Positions 21,469-30,131 are shown, numbered from the stretch's first letter. The stretch: DNA of 64,000 nucleotides from Campylobacter iguaniorum (GCF_000736415.1 NZ_CP009043.1:1612001-1676000), one strand, 5' to 3'. Translations and numbers: made by a program. The notes: a model not told the origin generated them from the letters alone.

Positions 21469-22359
21469 TTAATCCTTTTTTGATAGCAAAAACACACAAA
21501 GCATAATCAGCCCAAAACCAAAATAATCAAAAAACGCAAACTCAGTTCCAAGCCAGAAATAACTAAAAAATCCAGCGCTCGCTGGCTCAATAGCAGCGAT
21601 AAGACTAGCCCTTGTTGGTCCAATAACGCCAACTCCAGTCATATAAAAGCTAAAAGCCAAAATCGTCCCAAAGACTATTATCCCACCAAGTGCTAGGTAA
21701 CCACCAAAATCGCTCACGCCCTCCAAACTCCAAACTCTCATATACAAGCTAAGTACCACGCCACCTATCACAAGCCCCCAACCAAGCACGAGAGATATGG
21801 GGAATTCTTTGTTTAGTCTTTTTGGTGCGAAGTTATAAACCACAATGCTAAGCGCGCTTATAAGACAAAACAAAAGCGCTGTTTTGGAGATGACAAGAGT
21901 ACCAAACTCGCCATGCGTCGCTAAGAAAAACACGCCCACAATGGCTAAAAATAGAGCAATTAGTTCTTTGATATATGGAAGTCTCTTTTCGAGCAAACAA
22001 GCAACAATGAGTATAAAAACTGGTGCAGTGTATTGAATGACAGTGGCAACTGCAGCGTTTGATAGCTCAATAGAATAAAAATAACTATACTGTGTAAGCA
22101 TAAGTCCAATCAAAGAATATAAAAGTATAGTTGGCAAATTTCGCGGATTTTTGAGAGGCAAAAACAGTATTTTTGGATTTTTGAAGATATAAACTAAGAG
22201 CAGAATTATGCCAGAAAGCAAAAGACGATATGGCACAAGCCAGTCAGCACTAACGCCTTTTTGCGTAAATAGATACTGACCGCACGCACCACTAAATCCC
22301 CATAAAATCCCGCCAAGAAGCGTGATAGCCACGCCAAAGATATAATTGCTATTTTTCAT
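21469..22359 (-). CDS. EamA/DMT family transporter
   Basis: The 296-residue protein has about ten transmembrane helices in two EamA repeats: LLGGILWGFSGACGQYLF (about 14-31) opens repeat one, VIQYTAPVFILIVACLLEKR (about 101-120) closes its core, and FGTILAFSFYMTGVGVIGPTRASLIAAIEPASAG (about 230-263) is the second-repeat signature. Likely an exporter of amino acids or other metabolites; substrate unknown. Its stop is 1 bp before the rarA start, so the two are probably co-transcribed. Confidence 0.83.
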   Translation of the reverse strand: MKNSNYIFGVAITLLGGILWGFSGACGQYLFTQKGVSADWLVPYRLLLSGIILLLVYIFKNPKILFLPLKNPRNLPTILLYSLIGLMLTQYSYFYSIELSNAAVATVIQYTAPVFILIVACLLEKRLPYIKELIALFLAIVGVFFLATHGEFGTLVISKTALLFCLISALSIVVYNFAPKRLNKEFPISLVLGWGLVIGGVVLSLYMRVWSLEGVSDFGGYLALGGIIVFGTILAFSFYMTGVGVIGPTRASLIAAIEPASAGFFSYFWLGTEFAFFDYFGFGLIMLCVFLLSKKD

Positions 22360-22399
22360 CTCGCAATTATATCAGAATTTTATGTTTTATTTAGTTATT

Positions 22400-22936
22400 T
22401 TAATGCATTCCACATCCGCAACCACATCCACCATGACTTTGGACTGCAGCGCTGATAGCATCATAATTTGGCTCAGTTTTGATCTCGCTTACTATCTCTT
22501 TATAGATTACGATTCCATCGCCATTTACTATGAAAACAGCTCTTGCAAGCAGGCCCTCTAAAGCGCTATCTTTTAGTAAAACGCCATAAGCTTTACCAAA
22601 TTTAGCTGCCCTGAAGTCGCTTCCTGTTTGAACGTTTTCTATGCCTTCAGTAGCACAGAATCTTCCCATAGCAAATGGCAAATCCATAGAGATAACGCTA
22701 ACACTAACGCCATTTTTGCCAGCCATTTTTTCGTTGAATTTCCTTGTTTCAGTAGCACAAACTCCAGTATCTAGTGACGGAACTGTTAGTAAAATTTGAA
22801 ACTTGCCGTTAGCTCCACCAACCTTGAAAGTAGATAGATCTTTGCCTACTACTTCTACTTCTGGAGCTACTTGACCCACATTTATTTCGTTACCTTCTAA
22901 GGTTACTGGATTTCCACCTAAAGTTACATTTGCCAT
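22400..22936 (-). CDS. tpx: Thiol peroxidase with a cysteine-rich C-terminal tail
   Basis: Tpx is an atypical 2-Cys peroxiredoxin reducing peroxides with thioredoxin. The peroxidatic Cys is C60 in PSLDTGVCATET and the resolving Cys is C94 in GRFCATEG; the usual Tpx N-terminus (VTLGGNPVTLEG) is present. The catalytic body ends near residue 167, but this protein continues with SHGGCGCGCGMH: three further cysteines alternating with Gly, plus two His. That tail is not part of the fold and resembles a metal- or thiol-binding appendage. Promoter ATTATA/TATAAT lies just upstream. Confidence 0.95.
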   Translation of the reverse strand: MANVTLGGNPVTLEGNEINVGQVAPEVEVVGKDLSTFKVGGANGKFQILLTVPSLDTGVCATETRKFNEKMAGKNGVSVSVISMDLPFAMGRFCATEGIENVQTGSDFRAAKFGKAYGVLLKDSALEGLLARAVFIVNGDGIVIYKEIVSEIKTEPNYDAISAAVQSHGGCGCGCGMH

Positions 22937-22962
22937 TGCTTATCCTTTAAAAATTTTATTTG

Positions 22963-22968
22963 ATTATA
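22963..22968 (-). promoter_or_regulatory. -10 element of tpx
   Basis: TATAAT on the minus strand, 26 bp before the tpx ATG, in a 119-bp gap that otherwise holds nothing recognisable. Confidence 0.45.
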
Positions 22969-23055
22969 ACCTAAATAGGATAAACAAACTCTTAATAATA
23001 AATTTTAATTGTTTTAAATTTGGAGCAAGTTATTTAAGTGAGTGATTTTAGTGGA

Positions 23056-23466
23056 TTATTTTTTGGATACGCTTATAGTTCCACTTAGCAGATCGTGCAG
23101 GTTTCGCCTGTCTTTGCGAAAAAAGCAGAAAAACGAACCGCCAAAAATAAATGTAGTAATAAAGAAAAAATATCTAAGAAAATATAGCAAAAAACTTGCC
23201 TTTTTGCCATTCAAAGTAATGACGTAAATCTCTTGGGAGCGATAGCCTGGACTTTGAGCAAGGCGAGTGAAAAATGCAGTTTGGATAAGTCCGAAAACTA
23301 TCCAAACGCATAAAATTGCAAGCTGATTATGCAAAAAATCGTCCTTGCCACCCAGTATCAAATATGTAGTCACGTACAAAAGCGGAGCAGCTATCAAAAA
23401 CATATCAACTATAAAAGCCTTAACCCTTGAGATGATAGATGATGGCACCGCCTTTTGCTTTTGCAT
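23056..23466 (-). CDS. RDD family membrane protein
   Basis: I place the start at ATG 23466 (136 residues, [13 protein letters not shown]), whose first A overlaps the pyrE stop codon (TAATG), implying translational coupling; the longer upstream frame lies inside pyrE. The protein has the RDD pattern: a basic N-terminal segment, SRVKAFIVDMFLIAAPLLYV (first helix with R and D), a second hydrophobic helix near 40-65 and a third near 95-112, then RRNLHDLLSGT near the end. Function unknown; RDD proteins have been linked to ion or osmolyte movement. Confidence 0.8.
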   Translation of the reverse strand: MQKQKAVPSSIISRVKAFIVDMFLIAAPLLYVTTYLILGGKDDFLHNQLAILCVWIVFGLIQTAFFTRLAQSPGYRSQEIYVITLNGKKASFLLYFLRYFFFITTFIFGGSFFCFFRKDRRNLHDLLSGTISVSKK

Positions 23467-24074
23467 TAGTTGCCGCGGCTTCCTGGTTTTATGGCTTTGC
23501 TTCCTGTTTTGCAAAGCGGACACTCATCAGGAGTGTAAATCTCAAACTCAAAGTTTCCAAGTGCGAAAAGTGGCTTATCTAGTGGGAGTTTACAGCTATC
23601 TTTTCTAGCATTATCAAATCCATAAAGTGAGCAAAATCCACGGTTTGCAAGTGCTGCAAATGCTACAACTTCGCCGCCAAGCTCTTCTATGATTTTTGCG
23701 CTCTCTAGTGCTGAGCCGCCAGTTGTAATGATGTCTTCACAAACGATAAATTTCTCGCCTTTACTTACGCTAAATCCACGTCTTAAGCTCATCACTTTTT
23801 CAACTCTTTCAGTGAAAATAAAGCGTTTTTTGCCAGCGCGCGCTAGCTCATAACCAGCCAAAATACCGCCAAGTGCAGGAGAGCAAACGCTATCAAACTC
23901 TACGCCAGATTTTTGTATCACGCTGTAGAGCTCATCAGCTAGTTTACCCGCTAAAATCGGATCTTCAAGCACTTTTGCACTTTGCAAATAATACTCTGAG
24001 TGATTTCCGCTACTAAGTAAAAAATGCCCCTTTAAATACGCTCCAGCGTCTTTGTAAATTTCTTCTAAATTCAT
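23466..24074 (-). CDS. pyrE: Orotate phosphoribosyltransferase
   Basis: PyrE joins orotate to PRPP to form OMP. The orotate loop [15 protein letters not shown] (about 18-32) and the PRPP-binding motif [14 protein letters not shown] (about 108-121) are complete. 202 residues is normal for the Campylobacter type. A C-terminal CPLCKTG with two Cys (about 185-191) is unusual and could bind metal. It sits in a minus-strand run secG - polysaccharide deacetylase - frr - pyrE - RDD gene with junctions of 1 to 11 bp. Confidence 0.95.
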   Translation of the reverse strand: MNLEEIYKDAGAYLKGHFLLSSGNHSEYYLQSAKVLEDPILAGKLADELYSVIQKSGVEFDSVCSPALGGILAGYELARAGKKRFIFTERVEKVMSLRRGFSVSKGEKFIVCEDIITTGGSALESAKIIEELGGEVVAFAALANRGFCSLYGFDNARKDSCKLPLDKPLFALGNFEFEIYTPDECPLCKTGSKAIKPGSRGN

Positions 24075-24075
24075 A

Positions 24076-24633
24076 TCAAACCTTTAAAAGTTCTGCTTCT
24101 TTTTCTTTGACTGCTTGGTCAATTTTAACTATATACGCATCAGTGATTTTTTGGACTTCATCATAGCCCTTTTTGATCTCATCTTCGCTAGCTAGTTTGT
24201 CTTTTTCTATCTTTTTAACTTCGTCATTAGCGTCTTTTCTGATGTTTCTGATAGCGACTTTTGCTTTTTCGCCCATTGATTTGGCTTCTTTAGCATTTTT
24301 TTGTCTATCTTCAGTTGTCATAGGAGGGAAAAATAGCTTCACACTCTCGCCATCGTTGTTTGGGTTTACACCGATATTTGCAGCTTGGATAGCAGCTGTG
24401 ATTGTTTTTAGCATCGGTTTTTCCCAAGGAGTGATAGAAATCGTACTCGCGTCAGTTGCAAGCACGGTGGCTACTTGGTTTAGTGGGGTTTGACTTCCAT
24501 AGTAATCGACATAAATGTGATCTACTATGTTTATATTGACTTTGCCTGTTCTAAGTGTGCCAAAATCACGTTTTAAAGCTTCTAGAGCCTTATCGCCCAA
24601 AGCTTTTTGGTTATTATAAATTTCATTTAGCAT
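24076..24633 (-). CDS. frr: Ribosome recycling factor
   Basis: RRF splits post-termination ribosomes with EF-G. The 185-residue protein matches the family throughout: [20 protein letters not shown] (about 27-46) and [16 protein letters not shown] (about 107-122) are conserved segments. It overlaps the polysaccharide-deacetylase gene by 11 bp and ends 1 bp before pyrE. Confidence 0.97.
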   Translation of the reverse strand: MLNEIYNNQKALGDKALEALKRDFGTLRTGKVNINIVDHIYVDYYGSQTPLNQVATVLATDASTISITPWEKPMLKTITAAIQAANIGVNPNNDGESVKLFFPPMTTEDRQKNAKEAKSMGEKAKVAIRNIRKDANDEVKKIEKDKLASEDEIKKGYDEVQKITDAYIVKIDQAVKEKEAELLKV

Positions 24634-25576
24634 TTTTGTCCTTTGTGATGATTTGTGTTGCGGTTTTTAACTTATCGTTTATTATTATTCGTACTCTATC
24701 TTTTGTTATTTTTTGGTCTATATCTACTTCTATAATGCCGTTTTTTACTTCTACTTCTTTGCTTCCAAGCCCAGATATATACAAGCTTACTTTACTTGAG
24801 TTTGTATCAATCCTAGCTATAATTTTAGCCAAATTTCCATCTTTTGGATAGACTTTTGGCTCTATAAACTCAGCTTTTAGATATTTGCTGGCTAAATTTG
24901 ACTTCAAATTTGTATCACTAAATAGAGCAATTCTATCTAAACTGCTAAGATTGCTATCTTTAGAAACTGCGCCCAAGTTTTGGTTGAAGATAGCTTTGAA
25001 GCCGTAACTCTCAGCTATCTTAGCTACATTTTCATCAAATTCCCCATACGGATAGCTGAAATACTTTGGTTTGAAGCCCAAATTTGCCTCAAAGACTTCC
25101 AAGCCTAGCGTAAAATCTCTACGCAGCTCCTCACGCTCAAGATGAGTCATATGAGGATGAGAATAGCTATGATATGCGATGTCGCCGTATTCTGCGCTAC
25201 GTTTTATCTGCTCAAAACTCATAAAGTCGCCATAGCCTTTTTGTGACGCTTCTACATATATAAAAAGCGTAAATGGATAGCCAAATTCTCTAAATATAGG
25301 CAAACCATTTTCATAAAAACTCTTATAGCTATCATCTACACTTAAAGCTACCCAGTTATCTGGAACTTCTTCTTTTGCTTCTACTTTTTTGATGATTTCA
25401 TCAAGCTTTACTACTTTGTATCCATTTTGTTTGAAATAATTAAATTGATTTCTTAAAGCCTGCGATAAGATACTTGTACTTGGGTGCCTCGCATCATCAA
25501 ATCTATGATAGATGAAGATGTGCGCGTCAGCAAAAACCCAAGTAAAAAATGCACAAAGTAGAAGCAGTGTCCGCAT
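24623..25576 (-). CDS. Secreted polysaccharide deacetylase (NodB domain)
   Basis: The 317-residue protein has a signal peptide ([13 protein letters not shown], about 4-16). The NodB catalytic motifs are visible: VALSVDDSY (about 77-85) with the DD pair, and YHSYSHPHM (about 134-142) supplying metal-binding histidines; [12 protein letters not shown] near 170 is the substrate-groove motif. It probably removes acetyl groups from peptidoglycan or another envelope polysaccharide in the periplasm. A beta-rich region of about 100 residues follows the catalytic domain. Overlaps secG by 1 bp and frr by 11 bp. Confidence 0.85.
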   Translation of the reverse strand: MRTLLLLCAFFTWVFADAHIFIYHRFDDARHPSTSILSQALRNQFNYFKQNGYKVVKLDEIIKKVEAKEEVPDNWVALSVDDSYKSFYENGLPIFREFGYPFTLFIYVEASQKGYGDFMSFEQIKRSAEYGDIAYHSYSHPHMTHLEREELRRDFTLGLEVFEANLGFKPKYFSYPYGEFDENVAKIAESYGFKAIFNQNLGAVSKDSNLSSLDRIALFSDTNLKSNLASKYLKAEFIEPKVYPKDGNLAKIIARIDTNSSKVSLYISGLGSKEVEVKNGIIEVDIDQKITKDRVRIIINDKLKTATQIITKDKNAK

Positions 25577-25908
25577 TATTTAGCTGGAGACGCTGGGACA
25601 ACAGGTGCCGCTGGAGCTTCGCTTGGAGCTGGAGCTACTGACATTTGTTTGAATTCATCTGTATTTACGACAGAGTTTCTTAGGCTTTGGTTATATGTAT
25701 ATCCAAGTGCTAATGTGTTTAGTATGAAAAGTAAGCCTACAATAAATGTAAATTTAGCCAAAAATCCAGCTGGACCTTTCGCACCAAATAGGCTTTCATT
25801 GCTTCCGCTATAAGCGCCAAGACCCATTGAAGAGCTTTTTTGAAGTAAGATAGCTATAGTTATGATAACAGCTAAGATAAATTGTAAAACTAAAAAGAGT
25901 GAACTCAC
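25576..25908 (-). CDS. secG: Preprotein translocase subunit SecG
   Basis: SecG stimulates the SecYEG protein-export channel. The 110-residue protein has two transmembrane helices (about 5-22 and 52-70) separated by the family motif SSSMGLGAYSGSNESLFGAKGP (in part about 25-46). The C-terminal tail is rich in Ala and Pro (APSEAPAAP), a common low-complexity end in this group. Confidence 0.93.
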   Translation of the reverse strand: MSSLFLVLQFILAVIITIAILLQKSSSMGLGAYSGSNESLFGAKGPAGFLAKFTFIVGLLFILNTLALGYTYNQSLRNSVVNTDEFKQMSVAPAPSEAPAAPVVPASPAK

Positions 25909-25974
25909 GAATATCCTTTTTTTATTATTAACTCGTGATTATAGCAGTAAAATTATAAAAATTTAGTTAAATTT

Positions 25975-26002
25975 AATTTGACGCCAAAAATGACGTCAAA
26001 TT
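25975..26002 (-). terminator. Hairpin downstream of the BI-1-like gene
   Basis: AATTTGACG (25975-25983) and CGTCAAATT (25994-26002) are perfect inverted 9-bp arms around a 10-nt loop, starting 4 bp after the stop of 26007-26687. The minus-strand sequence beyond is A/T-rich, fitting a terminator. Confidence 0.6.
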
Positions 26003-26006
26003 TAAG

Positions 26007-26687
26007 CTACTCGTTTTTACTAAAAATTCCAAGTAGTTGAAGAAGTGAAATAAATAGATTTAAGATATCAAGATACAAGGCAACAGCAGCCAAAACTGGA
26101 CTATCATATCCCCCGCGTAAAATCATTTGAGTATCATAAAGTATATATGCACTAAAAAGTATCGCTCCAACAGCTGCGATAACTGTCGCTAAAAGTGCGC
26201 TGTGGAAGAATAAATTTAGCAAGCTAGCTACAACTACCACGATTAAAGTGATAAATAGCATTTTTCCCATTGCTGAGAAGTCTTTTTTGGTGTTAAATGC
26301 AAATACAGTCAAGCCGCCAAATGCTACAGTTGTCATCAAAAACGCTTGAGTGATGATGTGTCCCATTCCTGCGCCGATATATGTGTTTAGTACCGGACCA
26401 AGAGTAAGTCCACTTACAAAAGTAAATCCAAATAGCATAACAAGCGCTAAACTAGGATTTTTGCGTGAAAACATCAAGCCAAAAAGCAAAGCAAACTCTA
26501 AAATAAGCAGCATCCAGCTAAAAGATTTGACATAATCGACGCCGATATAAGCTCCCGCGGTCGCAGCTAGAAGTGACGCGCTTAGTAGTTTGTAAGTTTG
26601 TTTGACGAACGAAGCTCTAGCGCCTTGGCTGATTTCTTCACGTTCATAGCTTCTTTCTTGAGCATAATTTCTGTCGTATAAACTCAT
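26007..26687 (-). CDS. Bax inhibitor-1/YccA family membrane protein
   Basis: The 226-residue protein has a hydrophilic N-terminus (~25 residues) and seven hydrophobic helices. Family features are GLMFSRKNPSLALVMLFGFTFVSGLTLGP (about 69-97) and the C-terminal ILYDTQMIL (about 182-190) with the conserved Asp. BI-1 proteins are multi-pass membrane proteins linked to Ca2+ leak and stress; in bacteria YccA modulates FtsH. Role here is inferred from family only. Confidence 0.88.
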   Translation of the reverse strand: MSLYDRNYAQERSYEREEISQGARASFVKQTYKLLSASLLAATAGAYIGVDYVKSFSWMLLILEFALLFGLMFSRKNPSLALVMLFGFTFVSGLTLGPVLNTYIGAGMGHIITQAFLMTTVAFGGLTVFAFNTKKDFSAMGKMLFITLIVVVVASLLNLFFHSALLATVIAAVGAILFSAYILYDTQMILRGGYDSPVLAAVALYLDILNLFISLLQLLGIFSKNE

Positions 26688-26798
26688 TGTTTCTCCTTTT
26701 AAATTTGTGCGAGTGTATCAAAAAATGATAAATATATGATAAATTTTGTTTTTGCAGAGCAAATGCAAGTCTTAAATTTAAAAAATTTACAGATACCC

Positions 26799-26829
26799 TT
26801 GACATACACCTACTGTTATGCTTTATAAT
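26799..26829 (+). promoter_or_regulatory. MerR-type promoter/operator of the exported redox operon
   Basis: TTGACA (26799-26804) and TATAAT (26824-26829) are both perfect but 19 bp apart, the overlong spacing characteristic of MerR-activated promoters. The element is nearly the same as that at 48407-48437 upstream of the aldo/keto reductase operon: CCCTTGACA, ACAC, TA, TGT and TTTATAAT coincide in register (28 of 34 positions). Confidence 0.75.
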
Positions 26830-26854
26830 TTTACAAAATCTCAAAGGAGAAAAA

Positions 26855-27535
26855 ATAAATCATCGCAGAAACTTTATGAAAAAAACAGCAGCTTTAGGTG
26901 CTTTGATAAGCTTTGGAGGTATAAATTCACTTTTTGCAAATCAAAAGGACGTGTCAATGCAAGACAAAATTTTAATCATCTCAGGCCATACAAATTTACA
27001 AAACGATTCAGTAGCAAACAAAAATATCATAGCAAATTTAAAGGAGCTTTTGCCCTCATCTACCGTGCTAGATTTAGGAAGTATGGATTATAAATTTGAT
27101 GTCAAAAGAGACCAACAACTACTCTTAGATCACGATATTATCGTTATGCAGTTTCCGCTTTTTTGGTATTCGTGGCCATCAAGTATGCAAAAATGGGTAG
27201 AAGATGTCTTTACTCATGGTTTTTCTCACGGAAGCAGTGGAAACAAGCTAAAAGGCAAGAAGATTTTGTTTTCTCTCACGACTGGAGCAGGAGAAGAAGC
27301 GTATAACAAAAACGGCTTTATGAAACATGAAATAAGCGAGTTTTTGTATCCGATGGACGCCGTGGCAAATCTAGCTCAAATGCAAAATTTAGGCTTTATT
27401 TGCACTTATGGAGTTAGTTATTCTATGCGTTCATCTAAAAAAAGTGAGATCCAAAACAAAGCAAAAGAACACGCTAAGCGAGTAGCAGAAGCCTTGCAAG
27501 GATCTAAATTTAGACAAAATTCTAGCCAAATTTAA
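26855..27535 (+). CDS. Tat-exported flavodoxin-fold NAD(P)H:quinone oxidoreductase, apparent ATA start
   Basis: The first ATG in frame is 26876, but a strong SD, AAGGAG (26844-26849), sits 5 nt before ATA 26855, and the codons between encode NHRRNFMKK, completing a twin-arginine signal (RRNF, then ALGALISFGG and a cleavage region near SLFA). The 226-residue product then shows an NQO/KefF/MdaB-like flavodoxin fold: KILIISGHTN, MQFPLFWYSWPSSMQKWVEDVF and LTTGAGEEAY. Such enzymes reduce quinones two electrons at a time with FMN/FAD. First gene of a four-gene operon. Either ATA initiates, or the start has mutated and export is lost. Confidence 0.7.
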   Translation: MNHRRNFMKKTAALGALISFGGINSLFANQKDVSMQDKILIISGHTNLQNDSVANKNIIANLKELLPSSTVLDLGSMDYKFDVKRDQQLLLDHDIIVMQFPLFWYSWPSSMQKWVEDVFTHGFSHGSSGNKLKGKKILFSLTTGAGEEAYNKNGFMKHEISEFLYPMDAVANLAQMQNLGFICTYGVSYSMRSSKKSEIQNKAKEHAKRVAEALQGSKFRQNSSQI

Positions 27536-27547
27536 CAAGGAAAACAT

Positions 27548-28435
27548 ATGCAAAGTCGCAGAAACTTTATCAAACAAACAGCCCTCATCACAGCTGGAAG
27601 CATTACTCTTGGCGCAAGCACTTTAAACGCCAATTCAAATTCAGGAGCAAAAATGAAAACAGAACCTATCGCAAATTTAACCCCAAAAGCTAAAGAAAAC
27701 TTCATGGCATTTTTAAAAACCACAGATCTGCCAGTAGGATACAGCGATCCTGAGTTTATAAGTAATTATATTAATTTCGCCTTTGATGAAAGCCTGGAAA
27801 AATCAGGCATAGATCACCAAAGTGCGGTTTTGCTTATCATGGTTAGCTTGGTGGCAAGTGGCGGGGAAAATGAATTTGAGCATATGGTAAATGCTGGGCT
27901 AAATTTGCAAATAGATCCTAGCGTTCTCAAAGAGACTTTATACCACACAACTCCTTATGTGGGTGTCGGAAAAATGGCGCAATTTATTAGGGTATTAAAC
28001 TTGGTCTTTGCTAAAAGAGGCGTGGAGCTAAAGCAAAGTGGGAGTCAAACCACAACTAGGCAAAACCGCCATGAAAAAGGCCTGCAAGCTCAAATAGATA
28101 TTTTTGGTGAAGGCATGAAAAAGTATAAATCTACATTTGCGCCAGATATGGCACATTTTGCGGATTTTTTGAGTGCGAATTGCTTTGGGGATTATTACAC
28201 CAGAACTGGGCTAAATTTGAGCTTTAGAGAGCTTCTCACATTTGCTATTTTAGCCAGTCTTGGCGGAGTAGAAAGCCAGCTCAAAGGTCACATAACAGGA
28301 AATTTAAATATGCAAAATGACAGAGCCAAACTAATAGCAGTCATCACGCTTTTAGTGCCTTACATCGGCTATCCACGCTCACTAAACGCATTGAATGCGA
28401 TAAATGAAATCACACCGTACAAGGAAGAAAAATGA
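27548..28435 (+). CDS. Tat-signal protein with two carboxymuconolactone-decarboxylase-like domains
   Basis: The 295-residue protein starts MQSRRNFIKQTAL, a canonical Tat motif, with a hydrophobic stretch and likely cleavage near residue 30. Two CMD-like helical repeats follow (ASGGENEFEHMVNAGLN about 98-114 and ASLGGVESQLKGHITGNLN about 236-254). The AhpD-type CxxC pair is absent, so it is not a peroxidase of that kind and more resembles gamma-CMD proteins of unknown substrate. It starts 12 bp after the flavin reductase with SD AAGGA and overlaps the cupin gene by 4 bp. Confidence 0.8.
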   Translation: MQSRRNFIKQTALITAGSITLGASTLNANSNSGAKMKTEPIANLTPKAKENFMAFLKTTDLPVGYSDPEFISNYINFAFDESLEKSGIDHQSAVLLIMVSLVASGGENEFEHMVNAGLNLQIDPSVLKETLYHTTPYVGVGKMAQFIRVLNLVFAKRGVELKQSGSQTTTRQNRHEKGLQAQIDIFGEGMKKYKSTFAPDMAHFADFLSANCFGDYYTRTGLNLSFRELLTFAILASLGGVESQLKGHITGNLNMQNDRAKLIAVITLLVPYIGYPRSLNALNAINEITPYKEEK

Positions 28436-28950
28436 AAAAAACAATTTTAGCAGTTTTAGTGGCTGCAACTTTAGGAGAAATAACAATGGCAAAAGAGATC
28501 AAAGCTACAAATTTAAATGAGAAAAATGAGTTTGTTCAACCATTTGAGCTTGGCGAACTAAATCCATATGGCAAGTTCTTTACTGGCACGACGTATTTAA
28601 ACACTTTAGATGACGGCTCAAGTGGCAGAAAAGTAAATATCGCAAATGTGACTTTTGAGCCTTGTAGCCGCACAGATTGGCATACTCACTCAAAAGGACA
28701 AGCCCTTGTCATTACCGCTGGAAGTGGGATTTATAAAAGCTGGGGCAAACGCGCAAGGATAATCGAGCCTGGAGATATCGTAAAAATAAATCCAGATGAG
28801 AAGCATTTTCACGCTGGTGGGGCGACCACGTGGATGGCACATCTCTCAATCATGGATGCAAATGATAATAAAACTGTATGGCTAGAAAAGGTAAGTGACG
28901 AAGAGTTTAAAAATGCCGTAGCTGAAGCGATCAAACAACCAAATAAATAG
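28432..28950 (+). CDS. Exported cupin-domain protein
   Basis: The 172-residue protein has a Sec signal peptide (ILAVLVAATLGEITMA, about 4-19). The single cupin shows metal ligands in DWHTHSKGQ (about 83-91) and HFHAGG (about 124-129) around the IEPGDIVKI turn. Closest family resemblance is to small cupins annotated as (R)-mandelonitrile lyase or found fused to CMD domains; here the CMD is the neighbouring gene, with a 4-bp ATGA overlap. Probably periplasmic, Mn- or Fe-binding; the reaction is unknown. Confidence 0.8.
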   Translation: MKKTILAVLVAATLGEITMAKEIKATNLNEKNEFVQPFELGELNPYGKFFTGTTYLNTLDDGSSGRKVNIANVTFEPCSRTDWHTHSKGQALVITAGSGIYKSWGKRARIIEPGDIVKINPDEKHFHAGGATTWMAHLSIMDANDNKTVWLEKVSDEEFKNAVAEAIKQPNK

Positions 28951-28958
28951 GAGTAAAA

Positions 28959-29522
28959 ATGATAAGATTAATTTTGGCAATTTTGCTTGCTTGTGGCGTG
29001 GCTTTTGGAGTTGAGGCTCCGGTTAAAACGCTAATCATCGCTTCTCATCCGTATAAAGAAACTAGCACGTTTTTTAAAGGATTAAAAGAAGCAGCAAAAA
29101 CGGTCTCAAACGTGACTATTCGCGACTTAGAAGAAATTTACGGCTTTGACACTAGAGCAATTGACGGCGATAAAGAGTATAAAATCATGCAAGAACACGA
29201 ACGAGTTGTGTTCTTGTTTCCAACGCATTGGTTTAATATCACGCCAATGATGAAAGCCTATCTTAACGAAACTTGGGGAAGCGTGGGGCCAGGACTGTGG
29301 CAAGGAAAGCAGATGCTTGTGGTCTCAACAGCAGCTGGTGGCAGCTCTACTTATGGCAAAAATGGTCGCATAGGAATGGAGCTAGCTGATGTATTTGTGC
29401 CGATGAAAGCAAGCGCTTTGCATTGTGGAATGGTGTATTTAGAGCCATTAGTTTTTCAAGGCGTGAGCCGCTCTAAACTACCACAGTATCAAAAGGAATT
29501 TATAAATAGACTAAGTAGATAA
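28959..29522 (+). CDS. Exported flavodoxin-fold NAD(P)H oxidoreductase
   Basis: The 187-residue protein has a Sec signal peptide (LILAILLACGVAFG, about 4-17) and then the Kef-ancillary/NQO flavodoxin-like fold: TLIIASHPYKETS (about 24-36), VVFLFPTHWFNITPMMKAYLNE (about 82-103) and VSTAAGGSSTYGKNGR. Last gene of the operon, 8 bp after the cupin gene. Export is odd because NAD(P)H is not available in the periplasm; FMN would have to load outside, and electrons may come from a quinol or another donor. It could also be retained as a membrane-tethered protein. Confidence 0.78.
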   Translation: MIRLILAILLACGVAFGVEAPVKTLIIASHPYKETSTFFKGLKEAAKTVSNVTIRDLEEIYGFDTRAIDGDKEYKIMQEHERVVFLFPTHWFNITPMMKAYLNETWGSVGPGLWQGKQMLVVSTAAGGSSTYGKNGRIGMELADVFVPMKASALHCGMVYLEPLVFQGVSRSKLPQYQKEFINRLSR

Positions 29523-29737
29523 ATGAAAGTAAAAAGGCTTGTGTGGATAAGCGATTTATGGCAAAGCATACTCCACACCGCCAAAAAGATACATAAAATC
29601 TTTATACTTCTTAAAAGAGGTACTGTTTTGGGTACTGTTTTTATTTAATTACCGATAACAAATGAAAACTTAATTTTTACTAGATGATGATTTTTAGGGG
29701 TTTTTTGAAGTTTAAGAAATGATTGGAATATGGTACT
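29523..29737. other. Gap between the redox operon and the tRNA cluster
   Basis: A frame of 41 codons (29523-29648, abutting the previous stop) is open but has no ribosome binding site and no recognisable family. A 12-bp near-direct repeat (GGTACTGTTTT at 29619-29629 and 29631-29641) lies in it. Nothing else is seen. Confidence 0.4.
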
Positions 29738-29813
<76 letters not shown>

Positions 29814-29944
29814 AACAATGATAATTGTATTTGGAATATTACCAGCTTTTTACTTAGATTTTTTTGAAATTTGACTAAATTTAAAAACATTTTAAATAAA
29901 TCTTTAAGCTTTGTTTTGATATTATTTCATTTCCAAAAAATAAC

Positions 29945-30019
29945 GCGGGAATAGCTCAGGGGTAGAGCACAACCTTGCCAAGGTTGGGGTCGCGAGTTCG
30001 AATCTCGTTTCCCGCTCCA
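29945..30019 (+). tRNA. tRNA-Gly (GCC)
   Basis: Cloverleaf with acceptor GCGGGAA/TTCCCGC, anticodon stem CAACC/GGTTG, loop TTGCCAA (anticodon GCC), T loop TTCGAAT and encoded CCA. First of a plus-strand run Gly-Leu-Cys-Ser. Confidence 0.97.
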
Positions 30020-30025
30020 TTTTTT

Positions 30026-30112
30026 GCCCAGGTGGTGGAATGGTAGACACAAGGGACTTAAAATCCCTCGGATATTTTTTCCGTGCCGGTTCAAGTCCGG
30101 CTCTGGGCACCA
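30026..30112 (+). tRNA. tRNA-Leu (TAA)
   Basis: Class II tRNA of 87 nt with a long variable arm (CGGATATTTTTTCCG), anticodon stem AGGGA/TCCCT, loop CTTAAAA (anticodon TAA) and encoded CCA; 6 nt after tRNA-Gly. Confidence 0.96.
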
Positions 30113-30131
30113 CCCAATTATTTGTTTGCAT

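Noticed and set aside
26818-27093. 91-codon frame overlapping the start of the Tat flavin reductase
   Set aside because: It is the +1 frame of the 26855-27535 gene, is Lys/Ser/Arg-rich with no family, and its ATG lies inside the promoter -10 region.
29619-29641. Direct repeat as a regulatory or recombination site
   Set aside because: A single 12-bp repeat in A+T-rich DNA is weak evidence by itself.
29523-29648. 41-codon frame after the redox operon, with GGTACTGTTTT repeated, perhaps an integrase or attachment remnant
   Set aside because: No ribosome site, no family similarity and no matching copy near a tRNA end; kept only as a gap note.
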